From NCBI RefSeq assembly GCF_000813965.1, contig NZ_JWLI01000016.1, positions 186,001-250,000 on the forward strand: a stretch of DNA of 64,000 nt. Reading direction: 5' to 3'. The translations under genes were made by a program, and so were the position numbers. This stretch comes from Leisingera sp. ANG-M7 (lineage in GTDB: Bacteria > Pseudomonadota > Alphaproteobacteria > Rhodobacterales > Rhodobacteraceae). Below the pieces are notes generated by a model. It was not told the origin of the DNA. It ran no database searches and saw only the letters and a list, made by a program, of their open reading frames with translations. Below are positions 31,318 to 40,058 of the stretch, piece after piece; position 1 is the first letter of the stretch, and each line of letters begins with the position of its first letter.

Positions 31318-32763
31318 TCAGACCGGCTTGCCGGCGCTGATGTAGGCGGTCTTGACGGTGGTGTAGAACTCCGCCGCTGCCTTGCCCTGCTCGCGCGGGC
31401 CATAGGAGCTGTCGCCGCGGCCGCCGAAGGGCACGTGGTAGTCGGTGCCTGCGGTCGGCAGGTTGACGGTCACCACACCGGTGCGCGCATTGCGGCGGAA
31501 GTGGGTGGCGCGGGCCAGCGACTGGGTGACAATTCCCGAGGTAAGGCCAAAGTTGGTGTCATTCACCACGGACAGCGCCTCGTCGTAGCTGCCGACCTTG
31601 ATCACGCTGGTCAGCGGCGCAAACATTTCTTCGCGGTTGATGCGCATGTCGTTGGTGGTGTTCAGGAACACGCCCGGGGACATGTAGAAGCCTTCGTGCG
31701 GCATCTCCAGGCGCTGGCCGCCGCAGGCCAGCTCGGCGCCTTCAGATTTGCCGAGGTCTACATAGGCCAGGTTTTCATTCAGCTGCTGCTCGCTGACCAC
31801 CGGCCCCATCTGCACGCCCTCTTCCAGCGCGTGGCCCACTTTCATGGCCTGCGCCCCGGCGACAAGCTTGTCGACAAAGGCATCGTGAATGGCCGCGTGG
31901 ACCACGAGCCGGGAGGAAGCGGTGCATTTCTGCCCGGTACCGCCAAAGGCACCGCCCAGCGCCAAGGAGACGGCCAGATCCAGGTCGGCGTCGTCCATTA
32001 CGGCGAGCGCGTTCTTGGAGCCCATCTCCATCTGCACCTTGGTCAGGTTCTGGATAGCAGCAGACGCAATGCCCTTGCCCACCGGCACCGAGCCAGTGAA
32101 GGAGATTGCGTTCACCTTGGGACTTTCGACCAGGCGCTGGCCGATCGAACGGCCCGAACCCATAACCAGCGAGAACAGGCCCTTGGGGATGTCCTGCTTG
32201 GCAATGATTTCAGTCAGGGCAACAGCGGATGCCGGAGTGATATTCGCAGGCTTCCAAACAACGGCGTTGCCGTAGCACAGCGCCGGCGCGATTTTCCAGG
32301 ATGCGGTTGCGGTCGGGAAGTTCCAAGGAGAGATGATTGCCACCACGCCCACCGCTTCGCGGCGCACGTCCACCTCGATGTCAGGGCGCACGGAGTCGGC
32401 ATTTTCACCGATCTGACGCAGGCATTCGGCCGCATAATAGGTGAAGAATTGGCCGGCGCGGTAGACTTCGCCCTTGCCCTCGGCCAGCGGCTTGCCTTCT
32501 TCGCGGCTCAAGAGCGTGCCCAGTTCTTCGGCGCGGGCCATCAGCTCATTACCGATGTTCATCAGCACTGCCTGCTTGCGCTCCAGCCCGTAGGCAGCCC
32601 ATTCGCGCTGTGCGGTCTGCGCCTGAGCCAGAGTGGCGTCTAGCTGATCGGAGCTGGCTTGGGCAAACATACCAACCAGATCGCTCAGGTCCGAAGGGTT
32701 GCGGTTTTCGATTTCGCTTTCGCCCGCCAGCCATTCGCCGGCAATCAGGTTCAGTTTGGTCAC
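31318..32763 (-). CDS. NAD(P)-dependent aldehyde dehydrogenase
   Basis: The 481-aa product has the ALDH landmarks: SPWNFPTATASWKIAPAL, a SFTGSVPVGKGI cofactor loop, catalytic Glu in QMEMGSKNALAV, catalytic Cys in GGTGQKCTASSR, and INREEMFAPLTSV. The closest style is succinate- or oxo-acid semialdehyde dehydrogenase (alpha-ketoglutaric semialdehyde type). The start is GTG 32763 (VTKLNLIAGEW); a longer frame to 33168 crosses the divergent LysR gene and is rejected. It is the first gene of the operon and divergent from its presumed LysR regulator. Confidence 0.92.
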   Translation of the reverse strand: MTKLNLIAGEWLAGESEIENRNPSDLSDLVGMFAQASSDQLDATLAQAQTAQREWAAYGLERKQAVLMNIGNELMARAEELGTLLSREEGKPLAEGKGEVYRAGQFFTYYAAECLRQIGENADSVRPDIEVDVRREAVGVVAIISPWNFPTATASWKIAPALCYGNAVVWKPANITPASAVALTEIIAKQDIPKGLFSLVMGSGRSIGQRLVESPKVNAISFTGSVPVGKGIASAAIQNLTKVQMEMGSKNALAVMDDADLDLAVSLALGGAFGGTGQKCTASSRLVVHAAIHDAFVDKLVAGAQAMKVGHALEEGVQMGPVVSEQQLNENLAYVDLGKSEGAELACGGQRLEMPHEGFYMSPGVFLNTTNDMRINREEMFAPLTSVIKVGSYDEALSVVNDTNFGLTSGIVTQSLARATHFRRNARTGVVTVNLPTAGTDYHVPFGGRGDSSYGPREQGKAAAEFYTTVKTAYISAGKPV

Positions 32764-32867
32764 GGAAAAGCCCCAGATGCAGAATTTCAGGTTTACAGCA
32801 GGATGGACTCCACGGACCACATCAGTCAAACTCAATAAACTGTAAGCAACTTCAGGAAACTTAAAGC

Positions 32868-33752
32868 GTGGCCCTAAAAGTCGAAATGCTGCGCGCCTTC
32901 TGCACTGTGGCGCAGACCGGCAACCTGTCAGAAGCCGCAAACCGGCTGGGACGGACCCAATCCGCCGTTTCAATGACGCTGAAGCAGATGGAGGACCATC
33001 TGGGAAAGAAGCTGTTTGAGGGCGAGCGCAAGAACCAGCTGTCGCCGCTGGGTGCGCAGGTCTTTGAGCTGGCCCAGCAGCAAGTGCGCCGCTTTGACCA
33101 GACCGTGCAGAGCATCGAACTGGCAGCGGAAGCAGCGCACGGACTGCTGCAGATCGTGTCTGTCCCATCGGTTGCGGCGCTGGTTTTTCCGGAAGTGCTG
33201 GAGCACATGACAGCGCGCCACCCCGGTCTCAAGGTGGAACTGCGCGACACGGACACTCAGGAGGTGCTGGATGCGCTGGCAGAAGGCAAGGCGGACATCG
33301 GCATCGCCTCCGGCTACCACCCGCTGAACGGTGTTAAGGCGGTTCCCTTGTTCGAGGACCGTTTTGGACTGGTCTGTGCCACGGATCATCCGCTGTACCG
33401 GCAACAGGCCGCCCCAACCATCGCCGATGTGACCGGCGCATCCTTTGTCCGCAATGCGTTGTGCGACCTGATCCGCAACGAGTGCTTTGTGGAGGCCAGC
33501 AGCAATGCCGACGTGACGATCCACAACACCCATTCGCTGATCACCATGGTGCGCACCGGGAAATGGGTGACGGTGCTGCCGCAGACCGTTGCCCGCTTCA
33601 TGCCGGAAGCCACCGCCTTCCGTCCGATTGCCGACCTGCCCGACAAGCGCGCGGTTTACCTGTACCAGCGCGAGCGGTCCCGCTTTGCCGCGCTGACAGA
33701 GGAGTGCTGCGCCTTTATCCAATCGTGCAACCTGTCCGGCGAGCCTAGCTGA
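32868..33752 (+). CDS. LysR family transcriptional regulator (ALDH operon)
   Basis: The 294-aa product has an N-terminal winged HTH (NLSEAANRLGRTQSAVSMTLKQ) and a periplasmic-binding-like effector domain. The start appears to be GTG 32868 with AGGAA upstream; ATG 32886 is the alternative. The 104-bp A/T-richer gap to the divergent ALDH gene is the likely LysR binding region, so this protein probably activates the ALDH-M19-DUF3726-Ldh-BCCT operon in response to its substrate. Confidence 0.9.
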   Translation: MALKVEMLRAFCTVAQTGNLSEAANRLGRTQSAVSMTLKQMEDHLGKKLFEGERKNQLSPLGAQVFELAQQQVRRFDQTVQSIELAAEAAHGLLQIVSVPSVAALVFPEVLEHMTARHPGLKVELRDTDTQEVLDALAEGKADIGIASGYHPLNGVKAVPLFEDRFGLVCATDHPLYRQQAAPTIADVTGASFVRNALCDLIRNECFVEASSNADVTIHNTHSLITMVRTGKWVTVLPQTVARFMPEATAFRPIADLPDKRAVYLYQRERSRFAALTEECCAFIQSCNLSGEPS

Positions 33753-33790
33753 AACTTCCTGCCTGTGGCCCTCTGCTCAGGCAGATAGTT

Positions 33791-34552
33791 TCAGGCAAGC
33801 TGGAACGATAGAAAGGGGGCTGTGCCCTCGGCATCCCGGACCCAGCGGGCCTTGATCCCGAATATGTCCGACACTGTTTCCGGAGCCAGCGCCTGCCCTG
33901 GTTCGCCAAAGGCCACCAGACGCCCATGCGACAGCACCGCTACCTTGTCGCAGGTCAGGGCCTGGTTGAGGTCATGCAAGGCAACCACAGTGGTCACCTT
34001 CAGGTTCCGGATGCAGTTCAAAATCGAAAGCTGATGGTGAATGTCCAGATGGTTTGTCGGCTCATCCAGCAGCAACAGCCCCGGGCGCTGCGCGAGGGCG
34101 CGGGCGATATGCAGCCGCTGCCGTTCGCCGCCAGACAATGTGGACCATTCACGGCTGTCAAAGCTTTCCATCTCGACCGTGCTCAGCGCTTTGTCCACCA
34201 GAGCCGTATCCTCGCCGCTCCAAGGTTTCAGCGCCGACAGCCAGGGGGTGCGGCCCAGCTCGACGACGGACCGTGCGGTGATGCGCTCGGCCGTGTCGGC
34301 CTGCTGTTCGACAATGGCAATCCGCTGGGCGATATCGCGGCGTGTCAGCTGCGCCAGCGGCTTGTCTGCCAGCAGCACCTGTCCTTGCGAGGGCTTCGCG
34401 ATGCCGGACAGCAGACGCATCAGGGTCGACTTGCCAGAGCCGTTGGGACCAACCAGCGCCAGCGTCTCGCCCGGCTGAACGGACAGAGACACATCCTGCA
34501 GCAGGGTTTTGCCGCGCACGGCAAAGGACAGGCTGCGGGCTTCGATCTTCAT
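33791..34552 (-). CDS. btuD: Vitamin B12 ABC transporter ATP-binding protein
   Basis: The 253-aa ATPase has Walker A GPNGSGKST (35-43), signature LSGGERQRLHIARAL, Walker B LLLLDEPTNHLD and an H-loop in ALHDLNQ. It belongs to the FecE/BtuD/HmuV group that energises metal-chelate importers. Its ATG overlaps the permease stop by four bases. B12 rather than siderophore or haem specificity is inferred from the cobalamin riboswitch ahead of the operon. Confidence 0.88.
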   Translation of the reverse strand: MKIEARSLSFAVRGKTLLQDVSLSVQPGETLALVGPNGSGKSTLMRLLSGIAKPSQGQVLLADKPLAQLTRRDIAQRIAIVEQQADTAERITARSVVELGRTPWLSALKPWSGEDTALVDKALSTVEMESFDSREWSTLSGGERQRLHIARALAQRPGLLLLDEPTNHLDIHHQLSILNCIRNLKVTTVVALHDLNQALTCDKVAVLSHGRLVAFGEPGQALAPETVSDIFGIKARWVRDAEGTAPFLSFQLA

Positions 34553-35598
34553 CGCGCAGCCCTTTGCCCACGCACCAGGATCACCGCAAAGGACGGCGCG
34601 CCAATCAGCGCTGTGACAACTCCGATGGGCAGCACCTGGCCGGGGATGATGACGCGGGACACGATGTCGGCAGCAATCAGGAACACCGCACCGGTCAGTG
34701 CTGCGGCAGGCATCAGCCTGCGGTGGCCGGGGCCGACCAGAAACCGCGCCGCATGGGGGATCACCAGACCGACAAAGCCGATGGAGCCGACAACCGACAC
34801 CATCACCGCGGTCATCAGTGCGGTGGCAAAGATCAGCACCACTTGCACGCGGCGGACCGGGATACCAAGCGAAGCTGCGGAATCGGTGCCAAAGGTGAAA
34901 GCGTCAAGGGCGCGGGCATGAAACCGGCAGATCATCCAGCCTGCCAGCGCCAGCGGCACTGCCAGCCACACATCCGGCCAGCGCACGCCGCTGAGGTTGC
35001 CCATCAGCCAGAACATGATGCCGCGGGCCTGATCGGCGTTGGCAGACTTGGCGATGATGAAGGCGGTCAGCGCATTGAACAGCTGCGAGCCCGCAATGCC
35101 GGCCAGCACGATCTGCGCGGCGGCCGCACGATTGCCCCCTGCCCCAGCGGCGCGTGCCAGGATGGCGACAAAGCCAAAGGCCAGGAGCGCCCCGTTGAAG
35201 GCGCCGAAAGAGAGCGACAGGGCACCGCCGCCAAGCCCTGCAATGGCCACCGCAACCGCCCCGGTCGAGGCGCCAGCGGAAATGCCTAGAATGTAAGGGT
35301 CCGCCAGCGCGTTGCGCAGCAGCGCCTGCAGCACCACGCCAGCCACTGCCAGCGCCGCTCCGCAAGCCGCTGCCACCAGTGCCCGCGGCACCCGGTAGCT
35401 CCAGATGATGCCCTGGTCCACCGGATCAACCGGCAGGCCTGCGCCCGCCAGCTTATTGGCCAGAACGGCCAGCACAAGGTCAGGCGCAAGCGAGGTTTCC
35501 CCGATCATCGCGCCCGCCAGAACCGCCGCCGCCAGAACCGGCAGGGCCAGGCAGACGCCCCGGATGCCCTGCAAGGCCAGTGCGGCGGCTGCACTCAT
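34549..35598 (-). CDS. btuC: Vitamin B12 ABC transporter permease (FecCD family)
   Basis: The 349-aa protein has about ten predicted transmembrane segments and FecCD family landmarks: the LRNALADPYILGISAGAS loop, GIPVRRVQ and GFVGLVIPHAARFLVGPGHR. It forms the membrane channel of the importer with the ATPase encoded immediately downstream. Its start overlaps the binding-protein gene by four bases. Confidence 0.9.
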   Translation of the reverse strand: MSAAAALALQGIRGVCLALPVLAAAVLAGAMIGETSLAPDLVLAVLANKLAGAGLPVDPVDQGIIWSYRVPRALVAAACGAALAVAGVVLQALLRNALADPYILGISAGASTGAVAVAIAGLGGGALSLSFGAFNGALLAFGFVAILARAAGAGGNRAAAAQIVLAGIAGSQLFNALTAFIIAKSANADQARGIMFWLMGNLSGVRWPDVWLAVPLALAGWMICRFHARALDAFTFGTDSAASLGIPVRRVQVVLIFATALMTAVMVSVVGSIGFVGLVIPHAARFLVGPGHRRLMPAAALTGAVFLIAADIVSRVIIPGQVLPIGVVTALIGAPSFAVILVRGQRAAR

Positions 35599-36605
35599 AC
35601 GCCGTTGCCGATCGCTCTGAGTTCAGCAGCCAGGTCCTCCAGCGCCGGAATGGCGCGGATGGTGGCGTCCATCGCCTGGGCGTCCATCACCACGATGCGG
35701 TTGTTCTTGACCGCGTCCATCTGGCTGGCAACCGGGTCATTGCGCAGGAATTCCAGCTTCTTCTCGTAGTCGTCGGCGGCAAAGCGGCGGCGGTCCATAC
35801 GGGCAATCACAATCACCGTCGGGTTAGCTTTGGCGATGGTTTCCCAGCCGACAGTCGGCCATTCTTCGTCAGTCTCGATGACATTGCGCAGGCCCAGCTG
35901 TTGCATCATGTAGCCCGGTGCCCCCTTCTGGCCGGCCACAAACGGATCGCTTTCCATTTCAGGCGAAGAAAACCAGAACACGGCAGAGGCATCTTCGAGC
36001 GCAACCTCTTGCGCCTTCGCAACCGCTGCCGCCTCACGAGCCTTGTAGTCGGCAACCAGTTCTGCACCCTTTTCGGCCTCGCCAAAGATCGCTGCCAATT
36101 CCTCGATGCCCTGATAAAGGCTGTCGGTGGTGAACATTTCGGTCCGGGTGCCGTCGCCGCCGGTGGTGTTGTCCTTGCCGACGCAATCCGCGGGCATCAC
36201 ATAGGTCGGGATGCCGAGGTCGTGGAACTGCTCGCGCTTGGCGACCACGCCTTCGGGGCCGACGTGCCATTCATACTGAGCCGCCACCAGACCCGGGCGC
36301 TTGGCCACCACGCTCTCAAAACTCGGGTCGTTGTCGGCGAGGCGCTCGACCTTGGCGTTCAGCTCAGCATATTCGGGCAGCACGTCATTGAACCAGACCG
36401 AGGTGCCCAGCACCTTATCACCCAGGCCCAGCGCATAGAGCACCTCTGTTGCCGCCTGGCCAACGGTCACGGAGGACCCAACCGGCGCCTCGAAAGTGAC
36501 GGTCTCACCGCAGTTCTGAAGGGTCAGCGGAAAGGTCTCGCTGGCGGCGGCTGCCTGAGCGGCCGCAATGAAGTAAAGGCCCATCAGGCCAGAACGCAGG
36601 AACAT
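35595..36605 (-). CDS. btuF: Periplasmic B12-binding ABC transporter protein (BtuF-like)
   Basis: The 336-aa product has a signal peptide (about 1-21, cleaved near AAAAS) and a cluster 8-type substrate-binding fold. VTVGQAATEVLYALGLGDKV, AKRPGLVAAQYEWH and VIVIARMDRRRF are typical of BtuF/FecB/FepB proteins. I prefer ATG 36605 because GGAG lies nine bases upstream; ATG 36620 has no ribosome site. The riboswitch 150 bp upstream argues for cobalamin or a cobinamide precursor as ligand. Confidence 0.88.
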   Translation of the reverse strand: MFLRSGLMGLYFIAAAQAAAASETFPLTLQNCGETVTFEAPVGSSVTVGQAATEVLYALGLGDKVLGTSVWFNDVLPEYAELNAKVERLADNDPSFESVVAKRPGLVAAQYEWHVGPEGVVAKREQFHDLGIPTYVMPADCVGKDNTTGGDGTRTEMFTTDSLYQGIEELAAIFGEAEKGAELVADYKAREAAAVAKAQEVALEDASAVFWFSSPEMESDPFVAGQKGAPGYMMQQLGLRNVIETDEEWPTVGWETIAKANPTVIVIARMDRRRFAADDYEKKLEFLRNDPVASQMDAVKNNRIVVMDAQAMDATIRAIPALEDLAAELRAIGNGV

Positions 36606-36754
36606 GATTTCGATCTCCATGTGTCAATGACCGGAGAACGGGTGAAAAGGGCATTGACCGGTCAGACGAAGGGTTTTGGCCCTTCTTGCAGCCTCCAGTA
36701 CTGGTGGCGCAATTCACCGGCAACCTCCCCGGACAACCCCGTCCGGTGTGCTTC

Positions 36755-36925
36755 AGTTTTCACCGGCAGGTCTCCTGACTGGCGGGTCATTGCCTGTGCC
36801 GTCTTCCCGGACTAGATGGTCCAGTGACTTTATGGCACAGCACTCGCCGCCTACAGTTGCGGGGGCAGTTCCGGTTGGCGCCAGACGGCGCCGCGGATTC
36901 CCTCTTAGCCCTTGCAGGACCGGTA
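36755..36925 (-). promoter_or_regulatory. Cobalamin riboswitch
   Basis: The minus strand carries the ordered AdoCbl riboswitch landmarks: AAGAGGGAATCCG, CCCCCGCAACTGTAGGCGGC, a GTCACTGG element close to the usual GCCACTG, CCGGGAAGACGGC, and the B12 box CCAGTCAGGAGACCTGCC. It lies upstream of btuFCD, so excess cobalamin should shut the importer down. A hairpin CCGGAC/GTCCGG (36729-36746) just downstream may be part of the expression platform. Edges are approximate. Confidence 0.93.
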
Positions 36926-37084
36926 AAGCGCGGGTAGCGCATCACCTCTCTTGCGGCAAGAAAAACTTCACTGGAAAGCTGATTTCCCCGAACACGCCAA
37001 GCAATGCCACATGCTGCGAAGAACTGTGAACAGAAAACACAGCTGCTTCCTTGTCAGATCGCTATCGGGCGGCACCACCTGCCC

Positions 37085-38698
37085 TTAGGCGGCCTGGAAG
37101 CAGCGCTCCACCAGCGCAGTTGTGTCGAGGATCAAAATCGACTCGTGCCTGCCATCCGCTGTTTTATGCTGCAGGCAGCCGGACACATCCTCTGCGATAC
37201 TCTTCGAGGTGTTTTGCTGATCCAGGGGTTTCAGTTCAGCCACACGGTTTTCCGTCGAAATAATAATCTCGTCGACAGAGTCCACGAGTATCCCGAACTT
37301 CTGCACTCCGTGCCTGAAAATCAGAACCTTCTGATCCCGGCTGGATGCCGGCGGCAGACCGTACAGCACCCGGGGATTGAACAAGGTAATCAACTCCCCC
37401 CGCAAATTGAGGATGCCTTCGACGAATTCCAAGGAAAACGGCGGTTCCAGAAGATCCTTGGGCCGGTTGATGATCTCGCTGACGTGCGCGGTGTCCAACG
37501 CAAACCTTTTCTCAAAAGTGAATTTAATGAAGGTGCGCCGCGCCGACCGGGCTTCCTGCTCCTCAGCCTCGCCCTCTGCCGTCTCAGGCGGGAAAACCTC
37601 CTGACATGCCTTTGCGGCAGCCAGAAAGCTCGGCTCCTGCAGTAGCTTGCCAGGGTCCAGCATCATGACGATCTGATTGTCTTTGTCCAGAAGGCACCCG
37701 TTCACCAGGTCGCCGCGCGGCAAGGCCAGCTTGGCAAAGGGCAGCACTTCGTCCTCAAAGAACGGCAGGATGCTGTCAATCGAGAAGACCATGAGCCCTA
37801 CCGGCCCCTCGCGGGTATCTATCACCAGCATGCGCCGTTCCTTGGGGATGGTTGCCCCAAGCTTAAATTTTGCGTCATCGCCCATGAAACCGCGAAAATC
37901 TATCACTGGCAGAATGACGCCGCGCATGTTTGCGGTACCGATCACGTTGCCACCGGTCAGCAGGGACTGCTCCAACTCGGGAACCGTTCTAACCTCTTTC
38001 ACGAAGCGAAGGTCAATTGCACAGGTCGTGTGCCCGGTTTGAAAGGATACACAGGCGAGCTTTTTGCCCCTGTTGAGCTTGACGCTTTCCTTGCTGGCCT
38101 CATTGTCCGCCCGAGGCAGCTTCTCCAGGTTCAGCAATTCATGCGGGTCCAGTATCTGCACCAGCCTTTCGCCGCCGTCGAATTTCAGCACCCCGTCGAT
38201 GACCACATCCTTGATGCCGTCGCCTTTGGGCCGGAAATCCACCCGAGCCACGCCTTTTCCATTCAAGACCTCGCCGGTCCTGTCAAAGAGCAGGCCAATG
38301 CAGTGTTCACCGTGTTCTATGATTGCCACCTTGCGCGCAGTCACGCTGCCAGTCGCTGGGAACTCCAGCAGGCTGCGCAAGTCTATCACCGGAACAATCA
38401 TGCCGCGAAGGTTGAACAGCCCCAGCATAAAAGACGGAGCAAGCGGCACCGGTGAAATATCCTCCGGTTCGTTCACGATCTCCTGGAGCGAGGAGACCGG
38501 TATGGCAAATTCGCTGTCGTCAATCAGGAAAGACCCGTATTTGTTGGAGTGGCTGCGCTTCGCTTTGGCCGAGGGCGGCGATACAGTGGCTGGCCCAGCT
38601 GCTGCGCGGCCCTCCGCCCCGACCGAGGAACAGCCCACTCGTCCATGGGATGCACCTTCCGCGCCAAGGATCAGAGGCGTCGAGGTTTCTGTTTTCAT
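37085..38698 (-). CDS. Triple CheW-domain chemotaxis scaffold protein
   Basis: The 537-aa product contains three consecutive CheW domains (about 52-200, 212-365 and 385-535). Each shows the repeating pattern of a ligand strand, an isoleucine/valine-rich segment and NLRG or NMRG (LGLFNLRGMIVPVIDLR, IGTANMRGVILPVIDFR, EGILNLRGELITLFN). CheW couples receptors to CheA. Three in tandem could cross-link receptor arrays. The first 50 residues are disordered and basic. The start overlaps cheD by four bases, making this the last gene of an MCP-cheR-cheD-cheW operon. Confidence 0.9.
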   Translation of the reverse strand: MKTETSTPLILGAEGASHGRVGCSSVGAEGRAAAGPATVSPPSAKAKRSHSNKYGSFLIDDSEFAIPVSSLQEIVNEPEDISPVPLAPSFMLGLFNLRGMIVPVIDLRSLLEFPATGSVTARKVAIIEHGEHCIGLLFDRTGEVLNGKGVARVDFRPKGDGIKDVVIDGVLKFDGGERLVQILDPHELLNLEKLPRADNEASKESVKLNRGKKLACVSFQTGHTTCAIDLRFVKEVRTVPELEQSLLTGGNVIGTANMRGVILPVIDFRGFMGDDAKFKLGATIPKERRMLVIDTREGPVGLMVFSIDSILPFFEDEVLPFAKLALPRGDLVNGCLLDKDNQIVMMLDPGKLLQEPSFLAAAKACQEVFPPETAEGEAEEQEARSARRTFIKFTFEKRFALDTAHVSEIINRPKDLLEPPFSLEFVEGILNLRGELITLFNPRVLYGLPPASSRDQKVLIFRHGVQKFGILVDSVDEIIISTENRVAELKPLDQQNTSKSIAEDVSGCLQHKTADGRHESILILDTTALVERCFQAA

Positions 38699-39186
38699 GA
38701 CGCCCCCCCTAAGCGCGGAATGGGTTTGACAGTGAACTCACCGCTGGAGCAGTCGATGGTCACTTGCCGCCCCTGCATACCTCCGACATCTTCGTGGATA
38801 TTGCGGACGCCGACGTCCCGCAACGCCCGATAGGCTGAACGCGCATTGATGCTCCCGACAAGACGCTTTGGATCCGTATCTGCCGGCATCGTCATATTGG
38901 CGCCGCCAACGACAATTGCCTGAAGCTTGCGCAGATCCTTGCCGGACACCTCCATCAGGGACTGCAATGATCTGAGCGCCTGATCGACATGCCTGCCGCT
39001 GATAGCCTCCGAGGTATCCGGAGACTTGGACAGCAGGCAATGCGCCAGCCCATAGATCCCCTTGGCGGGGTGCAGAATCCCGAGACCGATGCAGGAGCCG
39101 AGAATAGCGTTCAGCGACTGTCCTGCCCGGCCGGTTTTCACCTGTCCGATTTGCACATGGATTTTTTGAACATCATTCACGCACAT
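38695..39186 (-). CDS. cheD: Chemoreceptor glutamine deamidase CheD
   Basis: CheD deamidates receptor glutamines to tune adaptation. The 163-aa product has the catalytic Cys32 in LGSCIGLGI and His49 in GLAHCLLS, in the spacing known for CheD, and ends with a basic tail. It overlaps the cheR end by ten bases and the CheW gene by four bases. Its likely substrate is the receptor encoded two genes upstream. Confidence 0.93.
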   Translation of the reverse strand: MCVNDVQKIHVQIGQVKTGRAGQSLNAILGSCIGLGILHPAKGIYGLAHCLLSKSPDTSEAISGRHVDQALRSLQSLMEVSGKDLRKLQAIVVGGANMTMPADTDPKRLVGSINARSAYRALRDVGVRNIHEDVGGMQGRQVTIDCSSGEFTVKPIPRLGGAS

Positions 39187-40031
39187 GGGCTGCTTACCCT
39201 GGCGGACGGCCGGTAGATAATCGGTGCCAGCTGCTCAAACCCGGTCCGAAGATTGTTCAGTGTCTCGCTTTCACCGATGAACAGAACACCATCTGGTTTG
39301 ATAAGTTCCCTGACATGCTGGAGGATTTTCTCCTGATCTTCGTCAGTGAAGTAAATCAGCACATTGCGCAGGAAAACAACATCGAACGGGCTGGTGCCGC
39401 CAAGCCTTTCCAGAAGGTTATGCAACTTAAACTTCAGCCGGGCCCGGATCTGCGGCACCGCTTTGTATCCGTCCGCATCGCTGCCTTTCATGTGGCTGGC
39501 AAACAGGTCGGGCTTTTCTTTGCGGAAGCGGGCAATCGAGCGGCCATTGTAAACCCCCTTTTGCGCCACATCCAGAACCCGCGAAGAAACATCCGTGCCA
39601 AGCACGGAATAGTCGAAACCCGGTTTCTCCAGCCGCTTCTGCTCCAGGATGGTGCCGATGGTATGGGCCTCCTCCCCGGTTGAAGCCGCGGCTGACCAGA
39701 CCCGCATCCGGAGGTTTTCGCCCCGTGCCTGGAATTCCGGTAGGAACACATCCTGAAAATAGTCCCAAACCCGCGGCGTGCGATAAAAATAGGTTTCGTT
39801 GGTGGTCACCCGGTTTGTCAGTTCCTGCATCTCCGCAGGGTCAGAGGCGAGACGGGAGATATAAGACGCGAAGCTCGGCTCTTCGACCTCCCGCAGCCGC
39901 CGCCGCAAACGGCTGACCAGCATTGTCTTGCGGGTCTCGCCGATTGTTATTCCAGTATTCCGGTGAACGATAGCGCGGAGTTTGGTAAAGTCCCCATCGC
40001 TCATGGTGATGTCGGTGTCAGGTTTTCTCAT
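39177..40031 (-). CDS. cheR: Chemotaxis protein methyltransferase CheR
   Basis: CheR methylates glutamates on chemoreceptors using SAM. The 284-aa product has the helical N-terminal domain (about 10-85, with NRVTTNETYFYR at the junction) and the SAM-binding domain with VWSAAASTGEEAHTI and DVVFLRNVLIYF. ATG 40031 has AAAGGA six bases upstream. The matching methylesterase CheB is not in the window, so adaptation here may rely on CheD or on a partner elsewhere. Confidence 0.94.
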   Translation of the reverse strand: MRKPDTDITMSDGDFTKLRAIVHRNTGITIGETRKTMLVSRLRRRLREVEEPSFASYISRLASDPAEMQELTNRVTTNETYFYRTPRVWDYFQDVFLPEFQARGENLRMRVWSAAASTGEEAHTIGTILEQKRLEKPGFDYSVLGTDVSSRVLDVAQKGVYNGRSIARFRKEKPDLFASHMKGSDADGYKAVPQIRARLKFKLHNLLERLGGTSPFDVVFLRNVLIYFTDEDQEKILQHVRELIKPDGVLFIGESETLNNLRTGFEQLAPIIYRPSARVSSPCA

Positions 40032-40058
40032 CCCCGGTCCTTTCGCCAATACAATGGG

